From Comamonadaceae bacterium (lineage in GTDB: Bacteria; Pseudomonadota; Gammaproteobacteria; Burkholderiales; Burkholderiaceae_C): a stretch of 64,000 nucleotides of DNA. The notes under the pieces are model-generated. The model worked only from the letters and a program-made list of their open reading frames with translations, made no database searches and was not told where the DNA came from. Position 1 is the stretch's first letter, and each line of letters opens with the position of its first letter. Positions 30,635 to 40,641 of the stretch are shown in pieces. The position numbers and the translations under genes are program-made. Location of the stretch: assembly GCA_021299875.1 (NCBI GenBank), contig JAJTEW010000001.1, positions 310,001 through 374,000 on the forward strand. The letters run 5' to 3'.

Positions 30635-33382
30635 TCAAGCGAGCTTACCGTGGCAGTGCTTGTACTTTTTACCGCTGCCGCAGGGGCAGGGATCGTTGCG
30701 ACCTACTGGGCCAAAAGTTTGCTGCGCGCCCACCTGATCGGCCGCCACAGTTTGTGGCTGTCCCGTTTCATCAGGGGCGCTGTAGGTCACGTTGCTGATT
30801 TTCTCGGCCCGCTCCTCGATCGCTTGTGCTGCCTGCTGAATCTGGTCACCCGATTCGATGCGCACGGTCATCAAGGTACGGGTCACTTCGTTCTTGACCC
30901 CATCCAGCAACTGACCAAACAGCTCGAAGGCTTCGCGCTTGTATTCTTGCTTGGGTTGCTTTTGCGCATAACCGCGAAGGTGAATGCCTTGGCGCAAGTA
31001 ATCCAGCGAACTCAGGTGCTCTCGCCAGTGGGTGTCGATGCTTTGCAACAAAATCATGCGCTCAAACGAGACGAAACTGTCACCTCCTGCCTGATCCAAT
31101 TTGGCTTGGAAATGCGCATGGGCTGCCGTCACCACCATCTCCAAGAGGTCTTCCTCTGCAATGGCGCTGGAGTCTTGCACTTTGGCCTGGAGTTCTAGCT
31201 GGATACCCCATTCATCGGCCAGCACTTTTTCAAGTCCTGGCAAGTCCCACTGTTCTTCCACCGACTCCACAGGCACATACTGGCGCACCAAATCGGTAAA
31301 GCAACCCTCGCGCAAGGCAGAAATCTGGCCGTGCATGTCTTGGGCATCCAAAATGTCGTTGCGCTGCTGGTAAATGACCTTGCGCTGGTCATTCGAAACG
31401 TCGTCGTATTCCAGCAGCTGTTTGCGGATGTCGAAGTTACGGGCTTCCACTTTGCGCTGAGCACTTTCGATGCTGCGTGTCACGATGCCCGCTTCAATGG
31501 CTTCGCCCTCAGGCATTTTCAGGCGGTCCATGATGGAGCGCACCCGGTCACCCGCGAAGATCCGCATCAAAGGATCGTCCAAGCTCAAATAAAAACGCGA
31601 TGAACCCGGATCACCCTGACGGCCAGAGCGACCCCGAAGTTGGTTGTCGATGCGGCGAGACTCATGGCGCTCGGTGGCGATGATGCGCAATCCGCCCAAA
31701 GCCTTGACTTGCTCGTGCACCCCTTTCCATTGCTCACGCAGTTCGTGGATGCGCGTTTGACGGGCGACTTCAGGCAAGCCCTCATCGTTTTCGATGGCCT
31801 GCACATCTTTTTCGATGTTGCCGCCCAACACAATGTCGGTGCCTCGACCCGCCATGTTGGTGGCAATCGTGATCATGCCGGGACGACCGGCCTGGGCCAC
31901 GATCTCCGCCTCGCGGGCGTGCTGCTTGGCGTTGAGGACCTGATGCGGCAACTTTTGCTGGGTCAACAGTTGGGCAATCAGCTCGGAGTTTTCAATCGAA
32001 GTGGTCCCCACCAACACAGGCTGGCCCCGTTCATGGCATTCGCGAATGTCGGCAATGGCCGCGTTGTAGCGCTCCTGAGAGGTCTTGTAGACACGGTCCA
32101 GTTGGTCTTCACGCTGGCTCTTGCGGTGCGGCGGAATCACCACCGTCTCCAAGCCGTAAATTTCCTGGAACTCATACGCCTCTGTGTCGGCCGTGCCCGT
32201 CATGCCGCCAATCTTGTTGTAAAGGCGGAAATAGTTCTGGAACGTGATGGACGCCATCGTCTGGTTTTCGGCCTGGATCTGCACACCTTCTTTGGCTTCA
32301 ACGGCCTGATGCAGGCCATCGCTCCAGCGGCGACCGGTCATCAACCGACCCGTGAACTCGTCCACGATCACAATCTCACCCTCCTGAACCACATAGTGCT
32401 GGTCTCGGTGGTACAAATGACGCGCACGCAAAGCGGCATTCAAATGGTGCATCAGGGTGATGTTGGCCGGGTCGTACAGGCTGGCGCCTTCGGGGATCAA
32501 GCCCATTTGAGAAAGCACAGCCTCGGCTTTTTCGTGGCCATCTTCGGTCAAGAACACCTGATGAGACTTCTCATCGACCGTGAAGTCACCGGGCGTGATG
32601 ATGCCTTCGCCTGTCCGAGGGTCGGCTTCGCCCTCTTGCCTGGTGAGCAAGGGCACCACCTGGTTCATGGCCATGTAAGTGACCGTGTGGTCCTCGGCTT
32701 GTCCACTGATGATCAAGGGCGTGCGGGCCTCATCGATCAAAATGGAGTCCACTTCGTCGATGATGGCAAAGTTCAAGGGGCGCTGAACCCGGTCATGGGC
32801 TTCATAGACCATGTTGTCGCGCAGGTAATCGAACCCGTACTCGTTGTTGGTGCCGTAGGTGATGTCGGCGTTGTAGGCCGCTTGCTTTTCTTCGCGAGGC
32901 ATCTGAGGCAAGTTGATGCCCACCGTCAGCCCCAAAAAGTGGTACAGCTTGCCCATCCACTGGGCATCTCGGCTGGCCAAGTAATCGTTCACGGTGACCA
33001 CGTGCACACCTTTGCAAGCGATCGCATTCAGGTAGGCAGGCAGGGTAGAGGTCAGGGTTTTGCCCTCGCCCGTCCGCATCTCGGCGATCTTGCCATTGTG
33101 CAAAGCGATACCACCGGCCAACTGCACATCAAAGTGGCGCATCTTCATCACACGCTTGGAGCCCTCACGCACCACGGCAAACGCCTCTGGCAACAAAGCG
33201 TCCAAACTTTCGCCGGCCGCAGCACGGTCTCGAAAGCTTTGGGTTTTGGCCCGCAACTCTTCGTCGCTCAGGCTTTCCAGGCCAGCCTCAAGGGCGTTGA
33301 TGCGCTCGACGGTTTTGCGGTACTGCTTGAGCAACCGGTCATTGCGGCTGCCGAAAATTTTGGTGAGAAATGGGATGGCCAT
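30635..33382 (-). CDS. secA: Preprotein translocase ATPase SecA
   Basis: A 915-residue motor for Sec export. Walker [20 protein letters not shown] is near residue 102, the [19 protein letters not shown] block near 209, and the C-terminal zinc/SecB-binding motif [14 protein letters not shown] ends the protein. The start [20 protein letters not shown] at 33382 is the family start; eight residues upstream in frame (from 33406) are not conserved. Confidence 0.97.
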   Translation of the reverse strand: MAIPFLTKIFGSRNDRLLKQYRKTVERINALEAGLESLSDEELRAKTQSFRDRAAAGESLDALLPEAFAVVREGSKRVMKMRHFDVQLAGGIALHNGKIAEMRTGEGKTLTSTLPAYLNAIACKGVHVVTVNDYLASRDAQWMGKLYHFLGLTVGINLPQMPREEKQAAYNADITYGTNNEYGFDYLRDNMVYEAHDRVQRPLNFAIIDEVDSILIDEARTPLIISGQAEDHTVTYMAMNQVVPLLTRQEGEADPRTGEGIITPGDFTVDEKSHQVFLTEDGHEKAEAVLSQMGLIPEGASLYDPANITLMHHLNAALRARHLYHRDQHYVVQEGEIVIVDEFTGRLMTGRRWSDGLHQAVEAKEGVQIQAENQTMASITFQNYFRLYNKIGGMTGTADTEAYEFQEIYGLETVVIPPHRKSQREDQLDRVYKTSQERYNAAIADIRECHERGQPVLVGTTSIENSELIAQLLTQQKLPHQVLNAKQHAREAEIVAQAGRPGMITIATNMAGRGTDIVLGGNIEKDVQAIENDEGLPEVARQTRIHELREQWKGVHEQVKALGGLRIIATERHESRRIDNQLRGRSGRQGDPGSSRFYLSLDDPLMRIFAGDRVRSIMDRLKMPEGEAIEAGIVTRSIESAQRKVEARNFDIRKQLLEYDDVSNDQRKVIYQQRNDILDAQDMHGQISALREGCFTDLVRQYVPVESVEEQWDLPGLEKVLADEWGIQLELQAKVQDSSAIAEEDLLEMVVTAAHAHFQAKLDQAGGDSFVSFERMILLQSIDTHWREHLSSLDYLRQGIHLRGYAQKQPKQEYKREAFELFGQLLDGVKNEVTRTLMTVRIESGDQIQQAAQAIEERAEKISNVTYSAPDETGQPQTVAADQVGAQQTFGPVGRNDPCPCGSGKKYKHCHGKLA

Positions 33383-33613
33383 ATCAATTTGATCCACCAT
33401 CAGCACAAGTGCCGAAAGAAAGACCGTCTGTCCTGTCTGCTAAAGAGTTACTTGAAAAACGGGTGGCACTGACGCGCGGCCATTTCACCCTGCCAAGCCC
33501 GCCCAAATGGCTGCCCGGACAACCCGAACATTTTAGCGCTTGGATGCGCATCACCTGGCCTCTTGTCCCTACCGCCTTTGCCCTGCTGGATAATGGTGCA
33601 AACCGGTTTTTTT
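33383..33613. other. Intergenic region between secA and dciA
   Basis: About 230 bases between divergent genes. Promoters for both are expected here, but I could not assign convincing -35/-10 pairs; GATAAT near 33590 could be a -10 for the rightward gene. No repeat or RNA structure was seen. Confidence 0.4.
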
Positions 33614-33916
33614 ATGCAAAGACGCCATCAAGCCATCCCCTTGCAGCAAGCGGCCCAAGAATCTCCCACTTTGGCCTCACTGATGGACCGCGTGCGCGAC
33701 TCATCGCTTCGCCTTCAGGCGGTCAAGAGCCTGTTGCCAGCGCCTTTGCGATCCAGCATCCAAGCCGGCCCCTTGGAAGAAGGTTGCTGGTGTCTGTTGG
33801 TGGCGTCCAATGCGGCTGCAGCCAAGTTGAGGCAACTGCTGCCTGCTTTGCAGGCCCATTTGATGCAACAAAATTTGGGCGTCCTCTCGATCCGCATCAA
33901 AGTGCAAAACCGATGA
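33614..33916 (+). CDS. DciA-like protein (DUF721)
   Basis: A 100-residue protein starting MQRRHQAIPLQQAAQESPTL, with a C-terminal KH-like region ASNAAAAKLRQLLPALQAHL. This is the DUF721/DciA pattern; DciA loads the replicative helicase DnaB in bacteria without DnaC. The neighbourhood of secA is typical in Burkholderiales. Start is uncertain: 33593 (seven more residues) is possible and neither start has a good ribosome binding site. Confidence 0.75.
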   Translation: MQRRHQAIPLQQAAQESPTLASLMDRVRDSSLRLQAVKSLLPAPLRSSIQAGPLEEGCWCLLVASNAAAAKLRQLLPALQAHLMQQNLGVLSIRIKVQNR

Positions 33917-33935
33917 AGCTGCAGCAAAGGGGCAT

Positions 33936-33968
33936 GAAAAAAGCCCTGAGCTTGGAAGAACAGGGCTT
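33936..33968 (-). terminator. Terminator after tRNA-Thr
   Basis: On the minus strand AAGCCCTG and CAGGGCTT form an 8-bp stem followed by a run of six T. It begins 5 bases after the 3' end of the tRNA gene. Confidence 0.85.
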
Positions 33969-33973
33969 GAAGA

Positions 33974-34049
33974 TGGTGCCGCTTGTCGGATTCGAACTGA
34001 CGACCTACCGCTTACAAGGCGGGTGCTCTACCAACTGAGCTAAAGCGGC
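33974..34049 (-). tRNA. tRNA-Thr (anticodon UGU)
   Basis: A 76-base gene with the complete cloverleaf: acceptor arms GCCGCTT/AAGCGGC, D-arm AGCTCAGTTGGTAGAGC, anticodon loop CTTGTAA with TGT, T-arm GTTCGAATC, discriminator A and an encoded CCA. It lies 54 bases downstream of sspB on the same strand and is closed by its own terminator. Confidence 0.96.
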
Positions 34050-34103
34050 ACGGGCTGAATTCTAACGTGCTCTTGATCCATCTTGGGGTTGAAGTGCAAT
34101 TTT

Positions 34104-34556
34104 TTACTTGATTCGCTTGAGTGCCGGACGGGATGAGCCCGATGTCGATGGCGGTGGTGGTACGTCCTCTGCGTTTGGTTGCACCGAATCTGCGGTATCA
34201 ACAGCTGACAAAACAGTGGACTCCATCGGCTCATCGCTGACAGGGAAAGCCATACCTTGGCCATTTTCTCGGGCGTAGATGGCCATGACCCGTTGAATGG
34301 GAACCATGATCTCGCGCGGTTTGCCACCAAAGCGCGCTTTGAACTCAATGAAGTCGTTGCCCAACTTGAGTGAACTGGTGGCATCCATGCTGACATTCAA
34401 CACAATTTCCCCACCTTGGACGTATTCGCGCGGCACCTGCACAGAAGCATCGACTTTGACGGCCACGTAAGGCGTGAAACCATTTTCAGTGCACCAATCG
34501 TACAAAGCACGAATGAGGTACGGCCTCGTCGATGGCAGTTCCGTAGTGCTGATCAT
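34104..34556 (-). CDS. sspB: ClpXP protease specificity-enhancing factor SspB
   Basis: A 150-residue adaptor that binds ssrA-tagged proteins and delivers them to ClpX. The dimer/peptide-binding domain covers residues 1-105 (TRPYLIRALYDWCTENGFTP, the conserved start). A proline/serine-rich linker leads to the C-terminal ClpX-docking tail RPALKRIK, the XB motif. It follows sspA after 42 bases. Confidence 0.95.
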   Translation of the reverse strand: MISTTELPSTRPYLIRALYDWCTENGFTPYVAVKVDASVQVPREYVQGGEIVLNVSMDATSSLKLGNDFIEFKARFGGKPREIMVPIQRVMAIYARENGQGMAFPVSDEPMESTVLSAVDTADSVQPNAEDVPPPPSTSGSSRPALKRIK

Positions 34557-34598
34557 GCTGGTTCCCTCGCCTGCATTGTTGACCTGTCCAAGTTCACA

Positions 34599-35210
34599 TC
34601 ACTTGCGCATGACTTTTTCCGAAGGCGTCAGTGCTTCGATATAGGCTGGACGAGAAAAAATGCGCTCGGCGTACTTCAACAAAGGCGCAGCATTTTTGCT
34701 CAACTCGATGCCGTAGTAATCCAAACGCCACAACAAGGGGGCAATGGCCACGTCGAGCATCGAGAAGTTGTCGCCCAACATGTACTTGTTTTTCAGGAAA
34801 ACAGGTGCCAATTGCGTCAAGCGATCTCGGATGTGTGAACGCGCCTTTTCGAGTGCCTTGTCATTGCCCTTGAGTGAGCGGTTTTCCAAGGTCAACACGT
34901 GTGCGAACAGCTCTTTTTCAAAATTGAGCAAAAAAAGTCGTACCCGTGCGCGGTCAACCGGGTCACCAGGCATCAACTGTGGGTGGGGAAAGCGCTCATC
35001 GATGTATTCGTTGATGATGTTGGACTCGTACAGAATCAGATCGCGCTCAACCAAGATGGGCACTTGTCCGTAAGGATTCATCACATTGATGTCTTCGGGC
35101 TTGTTGTACAAGTCCACATCACGGATTTCGAAATCCATGCCTTTTTCAAAGAGCACAAAGCGGCAGCGGTGAGAAAAAGGGCAAGTGGTTCCGGAATAAA
35201 GCACCATCAT
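34599..35210 (-). CDS. sspA: Stringent starvation protein A (GST fold)
   Basis: A 203-residue GST-like protein, MMVLYSGTTCPFSHRCRFVL, that binds RNA polymerase in proteobacteria. The thioredoxin-like half ends with LILYESNIINEYIDERFPHP and the helical half carries YMLGDNFSMLDVAIAPLLWR. Either of the two first ATG codons may be used. It is upstream of sspB in one unit and downstream of petC beyond a terminator. Confidence 0.95.
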   Translation of the reverse strand: MMVLYSGTTCPFSHRCRFVLFEKGMDFEIRDVDLYNKPEDINVMNPYGQVPILVERDLILYESNIINEYIDERFPHPQLMPGDPVDRARVRLFLLNFEKELFAHVLTLENRSLKGNDKALEKARSHIRDRLTQLAPVFLKNKYMLGDNFSMLDVAIAPLLWRLDYYGIELSKNAAPLLKYAERIFSRPAYIEALTPSEKVMRK

Positions 35211-35225
35211 GGTGGAGGCTCCTCA

Positions 35226-35266
35226 AAAAATCAAAAAGAGTGGGAGGCCCAAAAGCCTGCCACTCC
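35226..35266 (-). terminator. Terminator between petC and sspA
   Basis: On the minus strand GAGTGGCAGGC pairs with GCCTCCCACTC (one mismatch), followed by TTTTTGATTTTTT. A further hairpin ACCCGGC/GCCGGGT lies just before it (about 35273-35293). Together they should end petABC transcripts. Confidence 0.82.
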
Positions 35267-35301
35267 AAAGAACCCGGCTGGATCGCCGGGTGAAAGATCA
35301 A

Positions 35302-36066
35302 TTACTTGATGTCTTTCCAGTATGCCGCATTCAAGCGCCATGCAATAAAAGTGAACAAGGACAAAAAGATCAGAACCCAGACACCGATGCGCACACGGGT
35401 GTTCTGCGCTGGCTCGGCCATCCACTGCATGTAGCCGACCAAGTCACCAATGGCTTGATCGTATTCCAGGGGCGTCATCGTGCCAGGCTTGGTTTGTTGC
35501 CAGCCCTTGAAAATTTGGACTTTTTGGCCATGATCTTCTTTTTCTTCAAAGATGGGCTCGCGCTCACCTTGAAGTTCCCACAGGGGGTTGGGCATGCCCA
35601 CATTGGGGTAAGCCAAGTTGTTCCAACCTGTAGGTTTGGATTCATCACGGTGGTAGGTGCGCAGATACGTGTAGAGGTAATCAGCGCCAGAACCGCCTGG
35701 ACCGGAACGCGAGCGCGCCATCAAAGTCAGATCTGGTGGATTTTTACCAAACCAATCTTTGGCTTGAGCAGGATCCATGGTCACCTTCATGGTGTCACCG
35801 ACGCGGTCGGTGGCAAACATCAGGTTGTCTTTGATTTGCTGATCGGTCAAGCCAATGTCTTTCAAGCGGTTGTAGCGCATGAAAGCAGCCGAGTGACAAT
35901 TGAGACAGTAATTGGCGAACAGCTTGGCACCATTTTGCAGTGCTGCCAAATCGTTGGTTTTCTTGGGCGCTTTGTCCCAGGCAATACCGCCGCCGGCAGC
36001 GTGCGCACCAGCCACCATACCCAGGGCCATCACAAAGCCGAGTGCGAGTTTCTTGAGGTTTTTCAT
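35302..36066 (-). CDS. petC: Ubiquinol-cytochrome c reductase cytochrome c1 subunit
   Basis: A 254-residue c-type cytochrome with signal peptide (MKNLKKLALGFVMALGMVAG, ending HAA). The haem-binding CLNCH is near residue 57 and the distal methionine is probably in MFATDRVGDTMKV or a later segment. A C-terminal membrane anchor (IGVWVLIFLSLFTFIAWRLN) is clear. It passes electrons from the Rieske protein to soluble cytochrome c. Third gene of petABC. Confidence 0.95.
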   Translation of the reverse strand: MKNLKKLALGFVMALGMVAGAHAAGGGIAWDKAPKKTNDLAALQNGAKLFANYCLNCHSAAFMRYNRLKDIGLTDQQIKDNLMFATDRVGDTMKVTMDPAQAKDWFGKNPPDLTLMARSRSGPGGSGADYLYTYLRTYHRDESKPTGWNNLAYPNVGMPNPLWELQGEREPIFEEKEDHGQKVQIFKGWQQTKPGTMTPLEYDQAIGDLVGYMQWMAEPAQNTRVRIGVWVLIFLSLFTFIAWRLNAAYWKDIK

Positions 36067-36086
36067 GTTCTTGAATCTCCGGGATC

Positions 36087-37496
36087 TCAGTGAGGCGTGA
36101 AGGTCACGCGGTCAGGCACTTGTTTGAACGTGCCCAGCTTGCTCCACCAAGGCATCAACAGGAAGAAGCCGAAATAGAACAGGGTCCCCACTTGGGATAC
36201 GCGCTCACCGATGGGCGAAGGTGGCTTGACACCCAAATAGCCCAAGATCAGGAAGTTGATGACAAACACGGCATACACATATTTGTGCCAGTCAGGGCGA
36301 TAGCGAATTGACTTGACAGGGCTGTAATCCAGCCAAGGCAAGAAAAACAAAATGATCACCGCGGCGCCCATAACCACCACGCCCCAGAACTTGGCGTCAA
36401 TGGACAAAAGCAGCACACAAATCACAAGGGTTGCCCCTAGCAAGCCGCCTTTGAGCAAAGTGGGCAGCTTGCCCTTGGCCACAGCCAAGAACGCAGCCAC
36501 CACCACGCACAAGACCAGCACGTACATCATTTCAGTGGTGATGGCACGCAACATGGAATAAAACGGGGTGAAGTACCAAACCGGTGCAATGTGCAAAGGT
36601 GTGGTCAGCGGATCAGCTGGAATGAAATTGTTGTATTCGAGGAAGTAACCACCGAATTCGGGGGCAAAGAACACCACCGCGCTGAAGGCCATCAGGAACA
36701 CGCTCACCGAAAGGATGTCGTGCACCGTGTAGTAAGGGTGGAAAGGAATACCGTCCAGTGGGTTGCCCTTGGCATCTTTGGGCGCATTCGCCGCCTTGAT
36801 CTCCACACCATCAGGGTTGTTGGAACCCACTTCGTGCAAAGCAATGATGTGTGCCACGACCAAACCCAGCAGAACCAATGGGACAGCAATCACGTGGAAG
36901 CTGAAGAAACGGTTCAAGGTGGCGTCGCCCACCACAAAGTCGCCGCGAATCAGCAATGCCAGGTCAGGACCGATCACAGGCACCGCCGAGAACAGGTTCA
37001 CGATCACCTGAGCGCCCCAATAGGACATTTGACCCCAAGGCAGCAAATAGCCCATGAAGGCCTCGGCCATGAGCACCAAGAAAATGGCACATCCGAAAAT
37101 CCAGACCAATTCGCGTGGTTTGCGGTACGAGCCATACATCAAGCCACGGAACATGTGCAGGTAGACCACCACAAAGAAGGCCGAAGCACCGGTGGAGTGC
37201 ATGTATCGGATCAGCCAACCCCAAGGCACATCGCGCATGATGTATTCGACTGAAGCGAAGGCCAAAGCAGCGTCCGGCTTGTAGTGCATGACCAAGAAAA
37301 TACCGGTCACGATTTGAATCACCAACACCAACAACGACAAAGCACCGAACACATACCAAATGTTCAGGTTTTTAGAGGCGTAATACTCGGACAGGTGGTC
37401 TTTGTACAGCTTGGAAGCCGGAAAGCGGTTGTCTACCCAGTTGAGCAGCTTTTCGCCAGCAGGGGCGTTCGGAGAGATTTCTTTGAATTCAGCCAT
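36087..37496 (-). CDS. petB: Cytochrome b of the bc1 complex
   Basis: A 469-residue full-length cytochrome b with about eight to nine transmembrane helices. Haem-ligand segments RYMHSTGASAFFVVVYLHMF and FFSFHVIAVPLVLLGLVVAH are visible, as is a PEWY-like Qo region written as APVWYFTPFYSML (the family motif PEWY is PVWY here). The ATG at 37496 is chosen because GGAG precedes it; an ATG at 37508 overlapping the petA stop would add four residues. Confidence 0.95.
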   Translation of the reverse strand: MAEFKEISPNAPAGEKLLNWVDNRFPASKLYKDHLSEYYASKNLNIWYVFGALSLLVLVIQIVTGIFLVMHYKPDAALAFASVEYIMRDVPWGWLIRYMHSTGASAFFVVVYLHMFRGLMYGSYRKPRELVWIFGCAIFLVLMAEAFMGYLLPWGQMSYWGAQVIVNLFSAVPVIGPDLALLIRGDFVVGDATLNRFFSFHVIAVPLVLLGLVVAHIIALHEVGSNNPDGVEIKAANAPKDAKGNPLDGIPFHPYYTVHDILSVSVFLMAFSAVVFFAPEFGGYFLEYNNFIPADPLTTPLHIAPVWYFTPFYSMLRAITTEMMYVLVLCVVVAAFLAVAKGKLPTLLKGGLLGATLVICVLLLSIDAKFWGVVVMGAAVIILFFLPWLDYSPVKSIRYRPDWHKYVYAVFVINFLILGYLGVKPPSPIGERVSQVGTLFYFGFFLLMPWWSKLGTFKQVPDRVTFTPH

Positions 37497-37507
37497 GTCG
37501 TTCTCCA

Positions 37508-38104
37508 TCAGGCCTTCTTGTCTTCACCAATGAGCAGCTTGGTGTCTGACAGGTACATGTGTGGCGGCACTTCGAGGTTATCGGGTGCGGGCTTGTTTTT
37601 GAACACGCGTCCTGCCAAGTCAAAGGTCGAGCCATGGCAAGCGCACAGGAATCCGCCATTCCAGTCATCGGGCAACGATGGCTGTGCACCGGTCGCGAAC
37701 TTGTCGGCTGGGGAGCAACCCAAGTGGGTGCAAATGCCCACTGCCACCATGATCTCGGGCTTGATCGAACGGTGCTGGTTTTTCGCGTATTCGGGGGTGG
37801 GGTAAGCGGTCCGCGCAGAGCTTGGGTCGGCCAACTGCGTTTCGGTTTTTTTCAGGGATTCGAGCTGCTCGGTCGAGCGCTTCATGATCCACACAGGTTT
37901 ACCACGCCATTCAACCGTGAGTTTTTCACCCGGGTTCAAGGCGGAGATATCCACCTCGACAGCCGCGCCGGCCGCTTTGGCACGTTCGGAGGGTTGGAAA
38001 CTGCTGACGAAGGGGGTGGCCACAAAGCCAGCGCCTACGGCACCAGCGCAAGTGGAGGCAATCAGCCAAGTCCGCTTGCTGTTGTCGACTGGGGTGTCAC
38101 TCAT
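37508..38104 (-). CDS. petA: Ubiquinol-cytochrome c reductase Rieske iron-sulfur subunit
   Basis: A 198-residue protein with an N-terminal membrane anchor and twin-arginine-like region (KRTWLIASTCAGAVGAGFVA). The 2Fe-2S ligands are in CTHLGCSP and CACHGSTFD. Folded Rieske proteins are exported by Tat in bacteria, and tatABC lies nearby (41819-43392). First gene of petABC; probable -10 TACAAT upstream. Confidence 0.95.
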   Translation of the reverse strand: MSDTPVDNSKRTWLIASTCAGAVGAGFVATPFVSSFQPSERAKAAGAAVEVDISALNPGEKLTVEWRGKPVWIMKRSTEQLESLKKTETQLADPSSARTAYPTPEYAKNQHRSIKPEIMVAVGICTHLGCSPADKFATGAQPSLPDDWNGGFLCACHGSTFDLAGRVFKNKPAPDNLEVPPHMYLSDTKLLIGEDKKA

Positions 38105-38143
38105 GGGAATCCTCTAGCGAGTCGTTATCAGGGTCAACCCGAG

Positions 38144-38149
38144 ATTGTA
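38144..38149 (-). promoter_or_regulatory. Possible -10 element of the petABC promoter
   Basis: TACAAT on the minus strand, about 40 bases upstream of petA, in the context CCGCTACAATCTCGGG. A matching -35 is weak (TGGCTT at a 16-base spacing). Confidence 0.35.
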
Positions 38150-38240
38150 GCGGAGTGAAACAGACAAGCCACTTACAAATGGATAGGCCTGATCATCAAT
38201 GGGACACAATCACGAACTCAACTGAATACGGGGTTTTTTT

Positions 38241-38672
38241 ATGTCATTTTTTCAAGAATTCAAGACATTTGCGCTCAAAGGCAATGTGGTCGATTTGGCC
38301 GTAGGCGTCATCATCGGCGCTGCGTTCGCCAAGATCGTGGACTCCTTGGTGGCCGACGTCATCATGCCCTTGGTCAGCCTGGTCTTTGGCGGCCTCGACT
38401 TTGGCAATTACTACATGGCACTGTCGGGGCAAGCCGCCAACTTGCCTTTGGCTGAGGCGAAAAAACTCGGCGCGGTCTTTGCCTATGGCAACTTTGTCAC
38501 TGTGGCCTTGAACTTCTTCATCTTGGCCTTCATTATTTTTGTGATGGTTCGCCAAATCAATCGCCTCAAGGCACGTCAGCCTGTCGATACCGCACCCGAC
38601 AAAGCCCCAGAGACCCCCGAAGATGTGGCCTTGCTGCGTGAAATCCGCGACAGCTTGAACCGAAAATCCTGA
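38241..38672 (+). CDS. mscL: Large-conductance mechanosensitive channel MscL
   Basis: A 143-residue channel protein. [20 protein letters not shown] is the amphipathic N-terminus, followed by the pore helix [20 protein letters not shown] and second helix [20 protein letters not shown]. The C-terminal helix is slightly proline-rich. It opens under membrane tension to release solutes on osmotic downshock. Single-gene unit, convergent with pdxA. Confidence 0.97.
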   Translation: MSFFQEFKTFALKGNVVDLAVGVIIGAAFAKIVDSLVADVIMPLVSLVFGGLDFGNYYMALSGQAANLPLAEAKKLGAVFAYGNFVTVALNFFILAFIIFVMVRQINRLKARQPVDTAPDKAPETPEDVALLREIRDSLNRKS

Positions 38673-38715
38673 CCATCGAGCCCACTCAGTTGTGTGCTGA
38701 AAAATCGCCAACTGC

Positions 38716-39774
38716 TCACTGCACGCCTGTGGCCCTTTGCCGAGCCATGCGAATGGCTTGGATCAGGCTGCTCGCATCGGCCTTTCCTTGGCCCGCCAAA
38801 TCCATGGCGGTGCCATGGTCCGGACTGGTGCGGATCAAAGGCAAGCCCAAGGTGACATTCACACCCTGCTCCACACCCAGGTACTTCACCGGGATCAGGC
38901 CTTGGTCGTGGTGCATGGCGATCACCACATCAAACTCGCGTTGACCATCCGCCCTTTGGCGTGCCCGCATGAAAACCGTATCGGGCGCCAATGGGCCCTG
39001 CGCATCGATACCCTCCGCGCGGGCCGCTGAAACGCAGGGTTGCAAGATCTCGATTTCTTCTCGGCCAAACAGGCCCCCCTCACCCGCATGCGGGTTCACG
39101 CCTGCAATGGCGATGCGAGGCTTTCGACCCAGCAAAGGCATGAGCGCAAGGTGGGTGATCCGCAAGGTTTCCAACACCCGGTCAACGGTGATGGCATCCA
39201 ATGCTTCACGCAAAGACAAGTGGATGCTGACCAACACAACACGCAATTCGTCATTGGCCAGCATCATGCGAACCGGCATTTGCGCCACCGTCACCCCGGC
39301 ATGCCGAGCCGACTCGGCCTGCAGCAATTCGGTGTGCCCCGGGTACTGGTCATAGGGTGGTCCCGCTGCATGCAAAGCCTCCTTGTGCAACGGCGCGGTG
39401 ACCAAGGCCGACACCTCGCCTCGCAAAGCCGCACGCGTGGCCCACAATACCGCCTCTCCCGCCAAGCGACCCGCTCGGGCATCGATCTGTCCCCATGGTA
39501 AGTTGGGCGCCACAGGCACCACCTGCAACACTGGCAAACAACGAGGCGGTACACCCAAGGCTTGTGCCGGGGACTCGATTTCACAGACCGGAAAACAAGG
39601 TCCCAATTGCACCAAGGCCATGGCGCGCCGCATCAGACCCACATCACCGGCCACAAAGCATCCTCGTGTCAGTTCAGGCACGGTGCGCCACGCCTGGGCA
39701 ATGATTTCAGGGCCGATGCCACAAGGGTCACCGGGTGTGATGGCGATGGGGAGGTTCAATTCAGGCCAATTCAT
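38716..39774 (-). CDS. pdxA: 4-hydroxythreonine-4-phosphate dehydrogenase
   Basis: A 352-residue enzyme of pyridoxal-phosphate synthesis (DXP-dependent pathway). PIAITPGDPCGIGPEIIAQA is the conserved N-terminus; YPGHTELL and HHDQGLIPVKYL contain metal-binding histidines, and the aspartate-rich IRTSPDHGTAMDLAGQGKAD is near the C-terminus. It follows the NIF3-like gene after 15 bases on the same strand. Confidence 0.95.
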   Translation of the reverse strand: MNWPELNLPIAITPGDPCGIGPEIIAQAWRTVPELTRGCFVAGDVGLMRRAMALVQLGPCFPVCEIESPAQALGVPPRCLPVLQVVPVAPNLPWGQIDARAGRLAGEAVLWATRAALRGEVSALVTAPLHKEALHAAGPPYDQYPGHTELLQAESARHAGVTVAQMPVRMMLANDELRVVLVSIHLSLREALDAITVDRVLETLRITHLALMPLLGRKPRIAIAGVNPHAGEGGLFGREEIEILQPCVSAARAEGIDAQGPLAPDTVFMRARQRADGQREFDVVIAMHHDQGLIPVKYLGVEQGVNVTLGLPLIRTSPDHGTAMDLAGQGKADASSLIQAIRMARQRATGVQ

Positions 39775-39789
39775 ACAGCTGTCTACCGA

Positions 39790-40542
39790 TCAAGCCGGGT
39801 TGTCGATCTCGATGAATTGGTGCTCGATGGTCAGCAATTGGGCCACATGGGCCCCCAGCGCAGGCGCACCGTAGCGTTCTGACGCATGGTGGCCACAGGC
39901 CAAAAAGGCGACCCCCGTTTCACGCGCCAAATGGGCTTGCGGCTCGGAGATTTCACCGGTCAAAAAGGCATCCACACCCTGTGCAATCGCGGCTTCAAAA
40001 TAGCCTTGGGCGCCCCCTGTGCACCAAGCGACACGGCGCACAGCTTGGCCAGTACCCCCAACGCACGTGACTGGTCGCCCCAAAACACTGGCCACGTGGT
40101 CGGCCAAGTGTTGCGCACCAGGCCAAGGCGCCGCTGGTTCACCCACAAAGCCGAGGTCTTGGTCGCCGAAACGGCCATGGGTTTGAAAGCCCAGCAAACG
40201 GCCCAGCTGGGCGTTGTTGCCCAGTTCGGCATGCGCATCCAACGGCAGGTGGTAGGCAAAAAGATGGATGCCATGGGTCAGCAACAAGCGCAGCCTCTCA
40301 CGCATCCAACCCGTGACGCGCCCGTCTTGGCCACGCCAGAACAGGCCATGGTGCACCAAGATCGCATCGGCATTGGCTGCGATGGCTGCCTCGATCAAAG
40401 CCCGGCTGGCGGTCACGCCGCTCACCAAGCGTTTGACCTCACGGTCCCCCTCGACCTGTAAGCCGTTGGGGCCGTAGTCGCGAAATTTTTCGGGTTGAAG
40501 CAAAGCATCCAAAGCTTGGCCCAGAGTTTTGGCATCGGTCAT
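39790..40542 (-). CDS. NIF3-like dinuclear metal-binding protein
   Basis: A 250-residue NIF3/YbgI-family protein from MTDAKTLGQALDALLQPEKF. Metal-site histidines are in ILVHHGLFWRGQ and LFAYHLPLDAH and in the C-terminal LACGHHASERYGAPALG. GTP cyclohydrolase-like annotations of this family are not firmly proven. The opening upstream to 40632 (30 extra residues) lacks family similarity and overlaps the degS leader region, so it was not used. Confidence 0.88.
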   Translation of the reverse strand: MTDAKTLGQALDALLQPEKFRDYGPNGLQVEGDREVKRLVSGVTASRALIEAAIAANADAILVHHGLFWRGQDGRVTGWMRERLRLLLTHGIHLFAYHLPLDAHAELGNNAQLGRLLGFQTHGRFGDQDLGFVGEPAAPWPGAQHLADHVASVLGRPVTCVGGTGQAVRRVAWCTGGAQGYFEAAIAQGVDAFLTGEISEPQAHLARETGVAFLACGHHASERYGAPALGAHVAQLLTIEHQFIEIDNPA

Positions 40543-40641
40543 GGCTTGAGATTGTGGCTCAGGTCGCAAACACCAAGGCAGGAATCGGTGATTCAGCAGC
40601 ACAGCACGGCCAAACGATCGAATCAAGGACAATCTGCAACC

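Noticed and set aside
31640-33472. Long rightward open frame of 610 codons opposite secA
   Set aside because: Antisense to conserved SecA coding sequence; no recognisable domain or start signal.
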